From Siphonodentalium dalli (Eukaryota > Mollusca > Scaphopoda > Gadilida > Siphonodentaliidae): a DNA stretch of 64,000 nt. Shown here piece after piece: positions 11,333-20,379 of this stretch. Made by a program: the position numbers and the translations under genes. The notes below the pieces were generated by a model. The model was not told where the DNA came from and searched no databases. It saw nothing but the letters and a program-made list of their open reading frames with translations. The stretch lies in the NCBI GenBank assembly GCA_032622095.1, contig CP136061.1:259004077-259068076 (forward strand), read 5' to 3'. Within the stretch, counting starts at the first letter, position 1, and each line of letters opens with the position of its first letter.

Positions 11333-11624
11333 AAGAGAATGCACTGGTTTACAAGCTCAAGGTAAATATTATTAGGCCAATGTATTCTCTTATATATATG
11401 CGAGGCTCCCTATAAGAGAATATATTGGTAAAGTTGTTCGCAATATTTCAGGAAGCTCCAGTCATGGAAGAGTTAACCTGTAACTCGGAGAATTTCCCCC
11501 CCCCCACATTTCTAAGAGTGATAACGAACAAGATCAGACAACAAATATCTTTGTAAACATGTTTTTGTTGTAAAAAATTTCCATGAACACAAAAAATATG
11601 AATCGACTGTAACAAGAACATTTT

Positions 11625-12300
11625 GGTCTTTAAAGACATATTATGGACTTGTTCGGGTGAGTGAAATTGATAAGTTAGTACACAATTAAGCGCTATGCTA
11701 AGCAAATCGACCGTACTTCTCCATAGAAAACACCGTCAGAACTACACTCAATTGTAAATATTTACATCTCGATTCGGGATGCAACAATCAGCGTTAAACT
11801 AACACTAATGATTTCACCATCAAGAGTCATTGCATTTAATTAATATTTATCACATAATATAAAAGCAGTTTCATAATTATCGGTAATAGACACGTTTAAT
11901 ATCAGCGCGTGCGATGACGTCACGGCGTTCTTCAAATAACTTGCAATCGTTGTAGTTTATGATTGTTGTTTTCGATGAATATTGCACGTTGCTTCAGGTT
12001 TATTTGATCATGTGATAAAAGGTATGTCACACTCGTCCTATTTTATACGTAATTTATCAACCTCGTCCTCTAAATTCTATTTGAGCCTCGGTAAACCTCG
12101 GCTCAAATCTAATTTAGTGAACTCGGTTGATAAATTCCGTATAAACTAGAAACTCATGTGAGATCCTCTATATAAGAATGATGATGTGTGCTGTCAATTT
12201 GAATTAATGTTCGTAAAAAAATAGCTAGTTTGAGCAAGATTATATTCTCAATTTCTATTTTATCACCCTAACCAAAGTGTTTCACATTACTTTGAGTAAA
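11625..12300 (+). repeat. Family I dispersed repeat, split by family H
   Basis: Landmarks are AAAGACATATTATGGACTTG, CTCCATAGAAAACA, AATTGTAAATATTTACATCT and a terminal AAAGTGTTTCACATTACTTT. Other copies are at 13665-13975, 27999-28695 and, inverted, 45614-46000. An H element interrupts this copy after GCATTTAATTAAT. Confidence 0.75.
11847..12169 (+). mobile_element. Family H fold-back MITE with CRE-like site
   Basis: TTATCACATAA ... GAGATCCTCT is flanked on both sides by AT. The right half folds into a long hairpin (ATTTATCAACCTCG ... CGGTTGATAAAT) around TTTGAGCCTCGG. The left half holds TGACGTCA near 11918, a consensus cAMP-response palindrome. Superfamily unknown; terminal inverted repeats are not obvious. 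Confidence 0.75.
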
Positions 12301-12311
12301 ACAGCAGGCAA

Positions 12312-12413
12312 TGCTTTCCGATGAATGGCAACAAGCCATATTTCCGACTAAATCCTGAAATGTTACCCATAATTCTGCTGTGGTTAAGGAGTCGATTATT
12401 TAGGGCATTACTG
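12312..12413. mobile_element. Family B MITE, right half only
   Basis: It runs from GCTTTCCGATGAATGGCAAC through to TAGGGCATTACTG. The left arm is missing and the terminal TA has become CA. Confidence 0.8.
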
Positions 12414-13202
12414 CAGCTTTTAGTACCTGATTGAACCCTTTTACGAAGAAAATAGAAATGTTTTAGAATTAAATCTGAACAGAAGGTAATTGCAGAGAAG
12501 CCCGATGAACGTTAGGGCTTGTAATGTTCTGGTTATTAGAAGGCACACAGAATGTGGCAGCAAACGTCAACAGGAATTATAATTCGTCTATTGGGAGGAG
12601 ATTTTGAGGACAGCATTATAAGTACCAGCATATTGATACAGCAAACCTATTATCTCGTGCTCCAGTAGTGTTTCGAGATATTATAGGCAGGAAATTACCT
12701 AAATCAATATGAGCTTGGAATATTTAAAGGCAGTAATGGCGGTCTGAAGCTTTCCATTATATCCATATTATTAAAGTCGGTCGCAGAAATGCAATATTTA
12801 GAGAAATGTTGTTCACTTCATATTGAGAATGGTTTCTAGGCTACTTTTCGATGAGGAATTTCATGATGCCGGCAGATTTTGCAAAAAGGTGCCCAAGTTG
12901 GGATTTATGGGCCTAAACCAGCCATTTTCCCCTAGATTTCACCACAATAAAAAATATATTTCGATTCAATTCACTTAAAAGATTGTATTAATGCTCAACA
13001 TTTTCAAGTAATTTTTTTTGTTAAACAACCAAATTTAAGGTTTTAGCAGCCTGAACCCCAATGTTTGTGATTCAGCCCTGAATCCCAGACTGCATGTACT
13101 CCAAAAAATAGTTATTTTTTCTCCCAATAAGTTAAATTGTAATAATATTGATAGCCATTGTTCCATTTTTAACAGTTCTAAGTGGTAAAATCAGGGTTTT
13201 AG
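12414..13202. other. Unassigned DNA
   Basis: I found no coding region, repeat shared within the window or structured element. Confidence 0.45.
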
Positions 13203-13640
13203 GGGCCTGGGAATATAGTATGTCATTTACAGAATGAGGTCCCCAGAGGTTGAATTTAGTGATGCTATCCCAAAACAGAGGGCTAGCATCAGCAAGTTCA
13301 CCCTCTGGGGACCAGATTCTACTTAGGCCTCATCTTCTGGGAAGTATCTATAATCTCAAATTAACATTATTTTTAGTTACTTTTTCCATTCTGTTCAGTT
13401 TCTATGTCCCGTATTTTGCAGAAGATAAATTGCATAATCGAGGTGAACATTACCAATTTCAACTGGGAAACTTAATATAATCGTATCCCATGTCTCCCAT
13501 AGCATTAGTTGAGGCCTAAGCGGAATGAGGTTCCCAGAGGTTGAATTTGATGATGCTAGTCCACCATAAATATAGCATCACTAATTTCATCCTCTGGGGA
13601 CCTCATTTTGCAAATGACAGACACACTATTTCAAGGCTTG
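13203..13640. mobile_element. Family A hAT-type MITE, diverged
   Basis: Both hairpins carry CCCCAGAGGTTGAATTT-like arms. The interior (TCTATGTCCCGTATTTTGC region) is in opposite orientation to 48063-48467. The right end CTATTTCAAGGCTTG is clear, the left is degraded, and no duplication is visible. Confidence 0.75.
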
Positions 13641-13664
13641 TAAAAAACCTAAATGTCATTCTTT

Positions 13665-13975
13665 GTTCGGGTGCGTGAAAATGGTAAGTTAGCATTCAGC
13701 ACTATATGCCAATTGGAGGAATGCAACATTCTACTAACACCACCGAAAATCTGAAGCAATCGACGGTATCACTCCATAGAAAATATCATCTGAACTACGC
13801 TCAATTGTAAATATTTAATACTGCAATAAACTAACAAACGATTTCACCATCAAACTGCATTTAATTGATACATACAAATAACAGTGTGTGTTGTCAATTT
13901 AGGTATAATATTTGTAAAAATAACTACTTTGAACAAGATTATTCTCCATTTCTATTTGATCACTTTAATTAGAAG
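13665..13975 (+). repeat. Family I dispersed repeat, uninterrupted
   Basis: It matches 11625-12300 without the H insertion; the H target region reads GCATTTAATTGATACATAC. It therefore gives an empty site for H. Confidence 0.75.
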
Positions 13976-14087
13976 CTACAAATAGATGAACTCTAATTAG
14001 ATGCAAGTCCAGAATTACTTCCATCCCCCACTGACCCCAAATAGAAGGACATATAGTAACATGTTAAATTAGGACACAGTTAAAATA

Positions 14088-14325
14088 TACCTGTTTTTAC
14101 CTGACTCTACCCTATGTTTGAGAGTGCACCTGTTTTTACCTGACTCTACCCTATGTTTGAGAGTACACCTGTTTTTACCTGACTCTACCCTATGTTTGAG
14201 AGTACACCTGTTTTTACCTGACTCTACCCTATGTTTGAGAGTGCACCTGTTTTTACCTGACTCTACCCTATGTTTGAGAGTACACCTGTTTTTACCTAAC
14301 TCTACCCTATGCTTGAGAGTACCCC
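14088..14325 (+). repeat. 39-bp minisatellite, ~6 copies
   Basis: The unit CACCTGTTTTTACCTGACTC + TACCCTATGTTTGAGAGT recurs every 39 bp with only A/G variation at one site and a diverged last unit. Because 39 is divisible by 3 it produces an 80-codon frame that is not a gene. Confidence 0.92.
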
Positions 14326-14790
14326 TACCAAAATTTAGCTACACTAATGTTTTTAGTTAAACTAGATATTAGCTAATAATTGTACTAAAAATACACTAAA
14401 CTATTAGCTATAATTTAGCTATACTAGATAATAGCTAAGAATTACACTAAAACCTAGCTAAAACTTTAGTTAATATCTAGTGTAGCTAGAACTTAGCTAA
14501 TAATATATGCTAGAACTTAGCTAACATATTAGTTAGTTTTTATCTTATAGAATTTTTGGCCCCAAGGAAGTTCCAATATGCTAGAAGTTAGCTAATTCAA
14601 CATTGAAAATATAATTCTGTGCTAGAATTTGGCTAATTTGACACAGACAAATTTTACGAAAACTGGACCTAGCTGAAAAGTAGCTAATCCAACTTAGAAT
14701 TGAGACACATATAGTGAACTTAACTAGAATCTAGCTAATTTAACACAAACAAATTACAATAAAATTCCACCTAGCTAGAAGTTAGCTAAT
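14326..14790. repeat. Degenerate TAGCTA-rich repeat
   Basis: TTAGCTA, CTAGCTA or TAGCTAAT recurs irregularly every 10-30 bp over about 460 bp on both strands (TAGCTA is palindromic). A similar patch is at 25910-26075. Confidence 0.65.
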
Positions 14791-14834
14791 CTAACTTATT
14801 CACCAATAGCCGGTCTGCATCTGCAAACATGGTC

Positions 14835-14870
14835 ATTCTCACTTCACTGTACTCACAGTGAAGTGAGAAT
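14835..14870. repeat. Perfect 16-bp stem hairpin
   Basis: ATTCTCACTTCACTGT, a 4-base loop ACTC, then the exact inverted copy ACAGTGAAGTGAGAAT. It lies outside any recognised element. Confidence 0.8.
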
Positions 14871-14884
14871 TAAGTTTACATCAT

Positions 14885-15150
14885 TGTGTGGATGGTGGGG
14901 GTGATGGGTGGGTGGGGGGTCGAATCGAGGTGTTTCTATGGAATTTGGGGTGAGTCACCCACCCATGCCGTCAAATCGGCCGAAATCCTTACTGTTCTCG
15001 AAAATGGTCCATACCCCATTTCACCCCCTCGGGTGGTAATCCCTGGGGGTGATGGGGGGGGGGGGGGGGGGTAAGTGTGTTTCTATAGGCTATTTGGGGC
15101 AGAACACTCACCCATATGCCATCAAATCGGCCAAAAGAGACATTTTTGAG
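14885..15150 (+). repeat. Duplicated G-rich block with an 18-G run
   Basis: Two copies (about 14893 and 15047) of GGTGATGGG, then GTGTTTCTAT, a TTTGGGG motif, CACCCA and ATCAAATCGGCC. The second includes 18 consecutive G at 15054-15071. The G-run is a possible quadruplex and also a likely sequencing weak point. Confidence 0.65.
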
Positions 15151-15159
15151 AATAAGGAA

Positions 15160-15468
15160 TGGGAAATAAGTTCCAAATGTCATGTTTGTTTTTAAATGTT
15201 TGGGAATGCTGCCCACCCTTTTACAACATGTGTAGGTAGGTACACTTATAAAGATTTGTCTACACTTATGACACACTTATTGGACTCTGGTAGTTTCGAT
15301 ATGTTCAGGTTTTCTGCTCACAGCTTCACACTCATATATTAAGCTTTGTCCTCTGACATGTGGCTTAATATTAAATATGAACTTTTTCAATTATGAAATT
15401 ATTTCGTTTTCGGTTATTTTAATTTTAATATAGTAATAAACTTAATTAATATTTTGTTCTAAAATAGC
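15160..15468. other. Unassigned DNA
   Basis: Only the short phrase TACACTTATGACACACTT (near 15262) recurs elsewhere (near 24956). No gene is seen. Confidence 0.4.
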
Positions 15469-16237
15469 TAGAGGTGTGACTGTCCCAATGGGACTAAGGA
15501 TACCCCCACCCCCCCCCCCCCCCACCGTGTTTTTAAAATACTTAAATGATTCACATGACAGTAATCATTTAGTTAAAATAATAACATAACAGTTTCCATT
15601 GTAAGTGCACAACAATAACACTAATCTTAAACCTATTGACCGAATAAATGTAGGAATAAAAGTTCAGACAAAATTATGCATGTTGCGAAAGTGTTCTAAG
15701 TCGAAAAAGGGGAATGACTCCACAAAAAAAAGACATCATATTCACAGGTGCACAGGTTCCCATGGTACTTAATATCAGTGCCAAGTTTAAAAAGAATTCA
15801 CTTAAAAATGTAGAAATAAAAGCTGGGACAAAATTATGCATGTTGCAAACAAATTTCTAAGTTGAAAAAGGGGGATAACTCCACCAAAAATGTCGGACAG
15901 ACGTCATAATTGCAGGTGCACAGGTTCCCATGGTACTAAATATCTGTGCCAAGTTTAACAAGAATTCACCTAATAATGTAGGAATAAAAGCTCGGACAAA
16001 ACTATACATGTTGCGAAAAATTTCTGAGTCGAAAAAGGGGAGATAACTCCAACAAAAAAGTCCGACAGACGTCATAATCGCAGGTGCACATGTTTCCATG
16101 GTGGTTGATGTATGTGCCAAGTTTCACGGAAATTGATCGAAAAACGACTGAGAAAAACTCCGGACAAATTTGTGTCCACGGACGACGGACAAGCCGACTA
16201 CAGTATACCCCCCTAACTTCGTTGCGGGGGGTGTACA
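15469..16237 (+). repeat. Family L tandem-unit element
   Basis: It starts at TAGAGGTGTGACTGTCCC, passes a C-run, then has about 3.5 units of ~158 bp carrying GGTGCACAGGTTCCCATGGT, GTGCCAAGTTTAA and AAGTCGAAAAAGGGG. It ends with CAAGCCGACTACAGTATACC and a C-rich/G-rich GTTGCGGGGGGTGTAC tail. The related element at 24093-25580 is in the opposite orientation. Confidence 0.75.
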
Positions 16238-16429
16238 AAAGATTGCATTTGCATATTGTGTTTTCATGTTTTTTTTAAACCCATATACAATTTATTAACG
16301 GCAATATTTTTTGTCATTGAAACAATGAAAATTGGTCCGTTATCGGGTATTTTGAAAGCGTCAATGATTGTGTTTCCAACCAGACCTGCATGGTAAGCTA
16401 TACAGAACGGATGTTTGCTCCTACAAACG

Positions 16430-16930
16430 TTTGAAACGCCCGTAGATATCATATTCCACCATGCAGTATATACAACACATTGGAACTTTTTAAAGTTTTG
16501 ACAGGGAACCTTCAAGTTATAAAGTCGAAAAATAACGCAGGGGGTATATACGTCACGGTCTCAGTTCCTGGCTTAATAATGTATACTTCATTAGGTGAAG
16601 GTCCCAACTCGAACTTTCACGATTTATGACTTTGTGAGCGAATTTGCTTTGCGTCGCTTATAATTATATGCAGATTTTCCCTGCATGCATGCATGGGTGA
16701 TTAATTCAATATTTATATATTTCGATATCGAGTGGGACCTTCACCTATAGTGAAGTATATTATTAAGGAACAGCTATATAACCACTGATATAACTAAGAA
16801 ATATATTCCCCGTGTTACTTTTTCGACTTGATCCCTGTCAAAACTTCAAAAAGTTCCCAGGTTTTGTACTGTTGGAAAATGATCTCTATGGCCGTTAGCC
16901 AGAGTAGAGATTCATGGCATGATCTAGGTC
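16430..16930. mobile_element. Family K Mutator-like fold-back, degraded
   Basis: Inverted arms carry TTTTGACAGGGAACCTT and its complement, with terminal GAGATTCATGGCATGATCTA at the right. A second inverted pair in the centre has ATGTATACTTCATTAGGTGA and its complement. Homologous to 31094-31986. The left tip is eroded. Confidence 0.65.
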
Positions 16931-17737
16931 GATTTCTGAAATGATCCTGGGCCCGTCGAGAAAAAGACGAGCAAAAAACTAAAACAAACAAACACTGAAC
17001 AAAACCAAACAAAGCCAATGGGGGGACTCTTGTATGAGAAACTCTTTTATTTCTGTTCATGTTCACTGTCATTGAATCATACAATGAGGGGGGGGGGGGG
17101 GGCAAAGGAATTTAAGGAATGCTCATTTTAGTAAAGGACATTTTGTCGGACACTATGAAAAGGACCGCGATACGAAAGAGTGAATGTATTATCGTCGTAG
17201 TTGAACGCTCTCCGTTGCACGACATGTAGCATGATGGTTAATTATAATCCCAACACGCAGAAATAATTTTAGATAGCCAGGTAGGGCTATGTTTATTCTA
17301 TATTCTCTGAGCATGTTGTGTGAAAAAATTCCCAATAAAACTATTTTTAGCAGGTGTTTTCTGACCGCAAAACTTCAACATGCATGCATTCACTGCATGA
17401 GTTAACGCAATTAAATTGTGACCACATGTTCCCGTCTATTTTTTGTCACATAAAATCAATACAATCACTATGAGTATAGTTACAAATTGTTTTTAACATT
17501 CTCGGAGAGTTATATGTACCTGATATTTGTTTAAAATTTCACGCAAAAACTATCAAAAATAATAAAGTTTAACGTTAGGCCTAGGCCTATAATATATGTG
17601 TGTTGTCGACCCACTGTAAAGCTCTTATATAGTAGATGCATGTGGCTTTCCTCGCACGTGTTAATGTTTTGGGAATTTATATCCCATGATGCATCATTCT
17701 CGCTATCGTAAAAATGGTCCATCAAACATGAATTCCA

Positions 17738-18127
17738 GCGTGACGGAATCACCAAACGCAGAGCTTTTTTCAACTTGTACCCGACCGTATATATGTGGTT
17801 CATATATACCAATGATATTTCGCCTACTATTTTTTTTAGAATGATGGAGCAAAGTGATATAATTACGAAATACATAATGGAAGTTGATACTCATTTAAAG
17901 AATGCATCGGTATAAACAAAAGTTCGGCCGTGACGGAATCACACGAAAAGTTCCCTTACCCTTCATTATCAAGATAACTCTGAATTGTTACACATAACAT
18001 AGGCCTATACTTGCATTGGCTCTGTACACAACGGGTTAAGATTTCCCCTGACAAACAACATATTTATATTGTATAAATGTATAGTGAAGTGTAGATATTT
18101 ACCAGATGGTGAGCGTGACGGAATCAC
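17738..18127. promoter_or_regulatory. Three copies of dyad motif GTGACGGAATCAC
   Basis: The core GTGACGGAATCAC (GTGA and TCAC form a dyad) occurs at 17739-17751, 17929-17941 and 18115-18127, twice in the longer form GCGTGACGGAATCACC. Spacing is about 190 and 186 bp. Flanks differ, so this is not a simple tandem repeat. The function is unknown. Confidence 0.45.
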
Positions 18128-18522
18128 CGTGCGATTTTTTAGGTATAGTTTTGTGTTTGTGTAACAAGTGCAGACATTTTCATAAAATCATAAAACTTGG
18201 CACATGTGTATATTAGGTCCCACGTATTTTCAGATATGGTGACAATCTCGAAAATACTTGCCATGGCAAGGGTTGCTATGTGACGATTTTTACCTTCGAA
18301 ACATATCTAGCTAGGGTTAAACCGTAATTTTACCAAAATAGATGTGCAAAAGGGGGATAGGCCTACTATGGTAATTGAGTCTGATTGTGATATGGGAAAT
18401 GTGACAAAAATAACATTTAAACACATGCCTCATTATTAACATAGAATGACCCTTGAGCTGCTTGAAAATGATATTTGGGTTCATTTGACCTTATTTGGCA
18501 AAATATGAAAATATGCGTTGAC

Positions 18523-18534
18523 TGCGCATGCGCG
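18523..18534. promoter_or_regulatory. NRF1-type palindrome
   Basis: TGCGCATGCGCG matches the alpha-PAL/NRF1 consensus core GCGCATGCGC. No clear transcript start accompanies it here. Confidence 0.4.
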
Positions 18535-19547
18535 CATCATTGATCCCCCCAGTCACACAATATCTGGTGTTAAAGAGATTGTATAGTGTGGGCAATGACC
18601 ATTCCAAAATATATTCATTGGATAGTAATAATGAAATACAGAAGAAGCAACAATTAACATTCTCCAATGACATTCTTTTGGTGCAAATAGGTCTACCCAT
18701 ACTCGGTCTCCATATGGCTGCTTTTCCGTGGAATTCATGCAAATGGCCGTTGTTGGTTTGTTGGTCCCATCTACCACCCACCCACCCCGCGCATAGGCCT
18801 AGCTACGTGCGGAAGAAATCCCTCCTGCAATAATGACTTTTAATAGGTCTATTATGTCGTCAGTAATACTTCTGTAGAATTATGTCAAGTTCAGTTCTAT
18901 AATTATGCATCATTATATTTTTTATGAAAATTGTTGTTGTTTATATACAGCTAGTTTATATGAAAATTCCCTTCAGTGCTGTTGAGTTATTGAATAAAAC
19001 TAATCAGCTATTCAAACCCTCCCGTCTGCGTAAAACAAAACAGAATAAGTCTTCTGTCAGTAGGCCTGCATATATTTTATTACAGGTGTGTAGGCCTATA
19101 TTTGATTAGCTTGGTTTGATATAATTAAGATATTTTAAAAGACAGTCTTAAATTTGTTTAAAAAAATTGTCGTTACGCCTCGGAAATTGATGTTTGAATT
19201 TACCTTGGACTGATATAGCTGGGACCGACACCAACAAAATCTGCAACAAAATACAATACGATAACTGCCTGCAGTCGGTCAATAGCAGTTAGCATTACAT
19301 TATTTCTTTTATTCTCAATTATTCTTATTAATTAAGGTGTTTTAAGCCAATTAAACAGCAAAAACAGTCAAAAGACATGCAGGAAAAAACATTTTGAGTT
19401 GCGAAAAAAAAATTTGTGTTGGTTCTATCGACCATCCACCCCGGCATACGTTCCCGGACTAAACTTTGAACCCCCCCCCCTCCGCAAATTACGCGCCTGC
19501 TATGATGTCATGTCTAAATCCGGCGAGAATCTAGAACTAAGCATACG

Positions 19548-19587
19548 ATTGGCTAAAAGCCAATACGTGAATGTGTGCGCATGCGCA
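19548..19587. promoter_or_regulatory. Promoter-like cluster: paired CCAAT boxes plus NRF1 site
   Basis: ATTGGCTAAAAGCCAAT (19548-19564) presents CCAAT on both strands and TGCGCATGCGCA (19576-19587) is a full NRF1 palindrome. NF-Y and NRF1 sites near the start are typical of animal housekeeping promoters. An ATG in reasonable context follows about 90 bp downstream. No TATA box is seen. Confidence 0.45.
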
Positions 19588-19674
19588 GATTATTTCTGGT
19601 CAAATTATCGGCTGCTTTTCACAAGATTCATCATTTTTTTTTACGAAAAATACAACAATTAGTCTCCGAAGATA

Positions 19675-19845
19675 ATGGCGAGGAAAGCCAAAACAATTCA
19701 ACAAGAAAAAAAGGAACTATACACGCTAGAGATATACCATGATACTATTGATAGGAGGCAGAATTCGGCGAATAATTACACGCAAATAGAGTTTACGAAC
19801 TTTTCTCCCGCCCCGGTCGCCGGGGTGGGCGGTGACATTGACTGA
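19675..19845 (+). CDS. Short frame starting MARKAKTIQQ, candidate truncated host first exon
   Basis: A 56-codon frame opens at ATG GCG AGG (19675) behind the CCAAT/NRF1 cluster and begins MARKAKTIQQEKKELYTLE. The first ~20-25 codons are outside the retrotransposon; the rest reads antisense through its 3' end, so the frame looks like a host start that was interrupted by the LINE. I recognise no family. No consensus splice donor is evident before the LINE. It could equally be a chance frame. Confidence 0.25.
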   Translation: MARKAKTIQQEKKELYTLEIYHDTIDRRQNSANNYTQIEFTNFSPAPVAGVGGDID

Positions 19846-20379
19846 AAAATTTAATGTCTGGATCTGGATGAATACGTCCAAGTAACCAATTTGGTATGAT
19901 AGGACGGGCGGTGGGCGATGTTAATGCGCGGCGCCAGCAGCTGCTGCAGATGTTTCTGAAAAGCGCAGCTGCGAATTCTTCTGGTGTGCTTAGTGCTACG
20001 ACCTCTTGATTTAGTTTGTTCCAGTACACTGCTGTGTCAACAAAGAATGAATGTTTGTACTGGTCACAGGTCGTTGATGGTATTTCGTAGCACTTGTCGT
20101 TGTTCGTCTCTCTTCGCTCAAGGATATTTGTTGTATGATGGTCCTTGTATCGTTTTGGTTGGATTCTTCTCCTTGCCTTAGCCTTAGTTAGGAATTTGTT
20201 TGTTGGTATAGCCGGTACCAGACCCTCTGTCACCTTATAGAAGTAGGTCAAACGCTGTGTTTTTGCGACGAGAATGGAGTGTTGGTAGCTTTTGCTCTTT
20301 TAACATTTTCGTCATGCTGCCGTCTTCTCTTGACCTGTAGTCTCCTGTGATGAATCTGGCTGCCTTTCGTTGTATTTTT
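19793..20379 (-). pseudogene. Frameshifted C-terminal part of the LINE ORF
   Basis: Just past the stop, the next frame continues with KNIDLLEKIQRKAARFI and SRRKNTA; a further shift near 20250-20265 leads into LTYFYKVTEGLVPAIP, and the frame runs to a stop at 19793. These are typical thumb/C-terminal motifs of CR1/L2-like ORF2 proteins. Two single-base shifts therefore separate it from the main frame; either could be mutation or, at the homopolymers, an assembly error. Confidence 0.75.

Larger units (their letters stand above)
10445..11429. mobile_element. Family E-like MITE palindrome, host of a nested stack
   Basis: Left (GGGAGCCTCACATATATAAG) and right (GCACTGG ... GCCAATGTATTCTCTTATAT ... 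GCGAGGCTCCC) pieces match the family E palindromes. They are separated by the 861-bp hAT element at 10472-11332. The outer ends are too diverged to place exactly. Confidence 0.55.
16935..19540. other. Low-repeat region, no gene supported
   Basis: This is the longest stretch without a recognised mobile element. It holds a run of 18 G near 17086-17102, three copies of GTGACGGAATCAC and one NRF1-type palindrome at 18523. Open frames at 17531-17894 (minus) and 18491-18833 (both strands) overlap in conflicting frames and match no family I know. It may be intronic or upstream DNA of a host gene outside the window. Confidence 0.45.

Noticed and set aside
11847-12169. Family H as a Helitron
   Set aside because: Insertion at AT fits, but there is no 5' TC or 3' CTRR end, and the hairpin is far longer than a Helitron terminator stem.
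14118-14360. 80-codon frame with a 13-residue repeat
   Set aside because: By-product of the 39-bp minisatellite.
16815-17105. 96-codon minus frame starting with a Pro run
   Set aside because: The Pro run is the G-tract at 17086-17102 and the rest lies in a Mutator-like fold-back arm.
18491-18833. Overlapping ~100-codon frames on both strands
   Set aside because: Mutually overlapping, no recognisable domain or splice context; left as unassigned.
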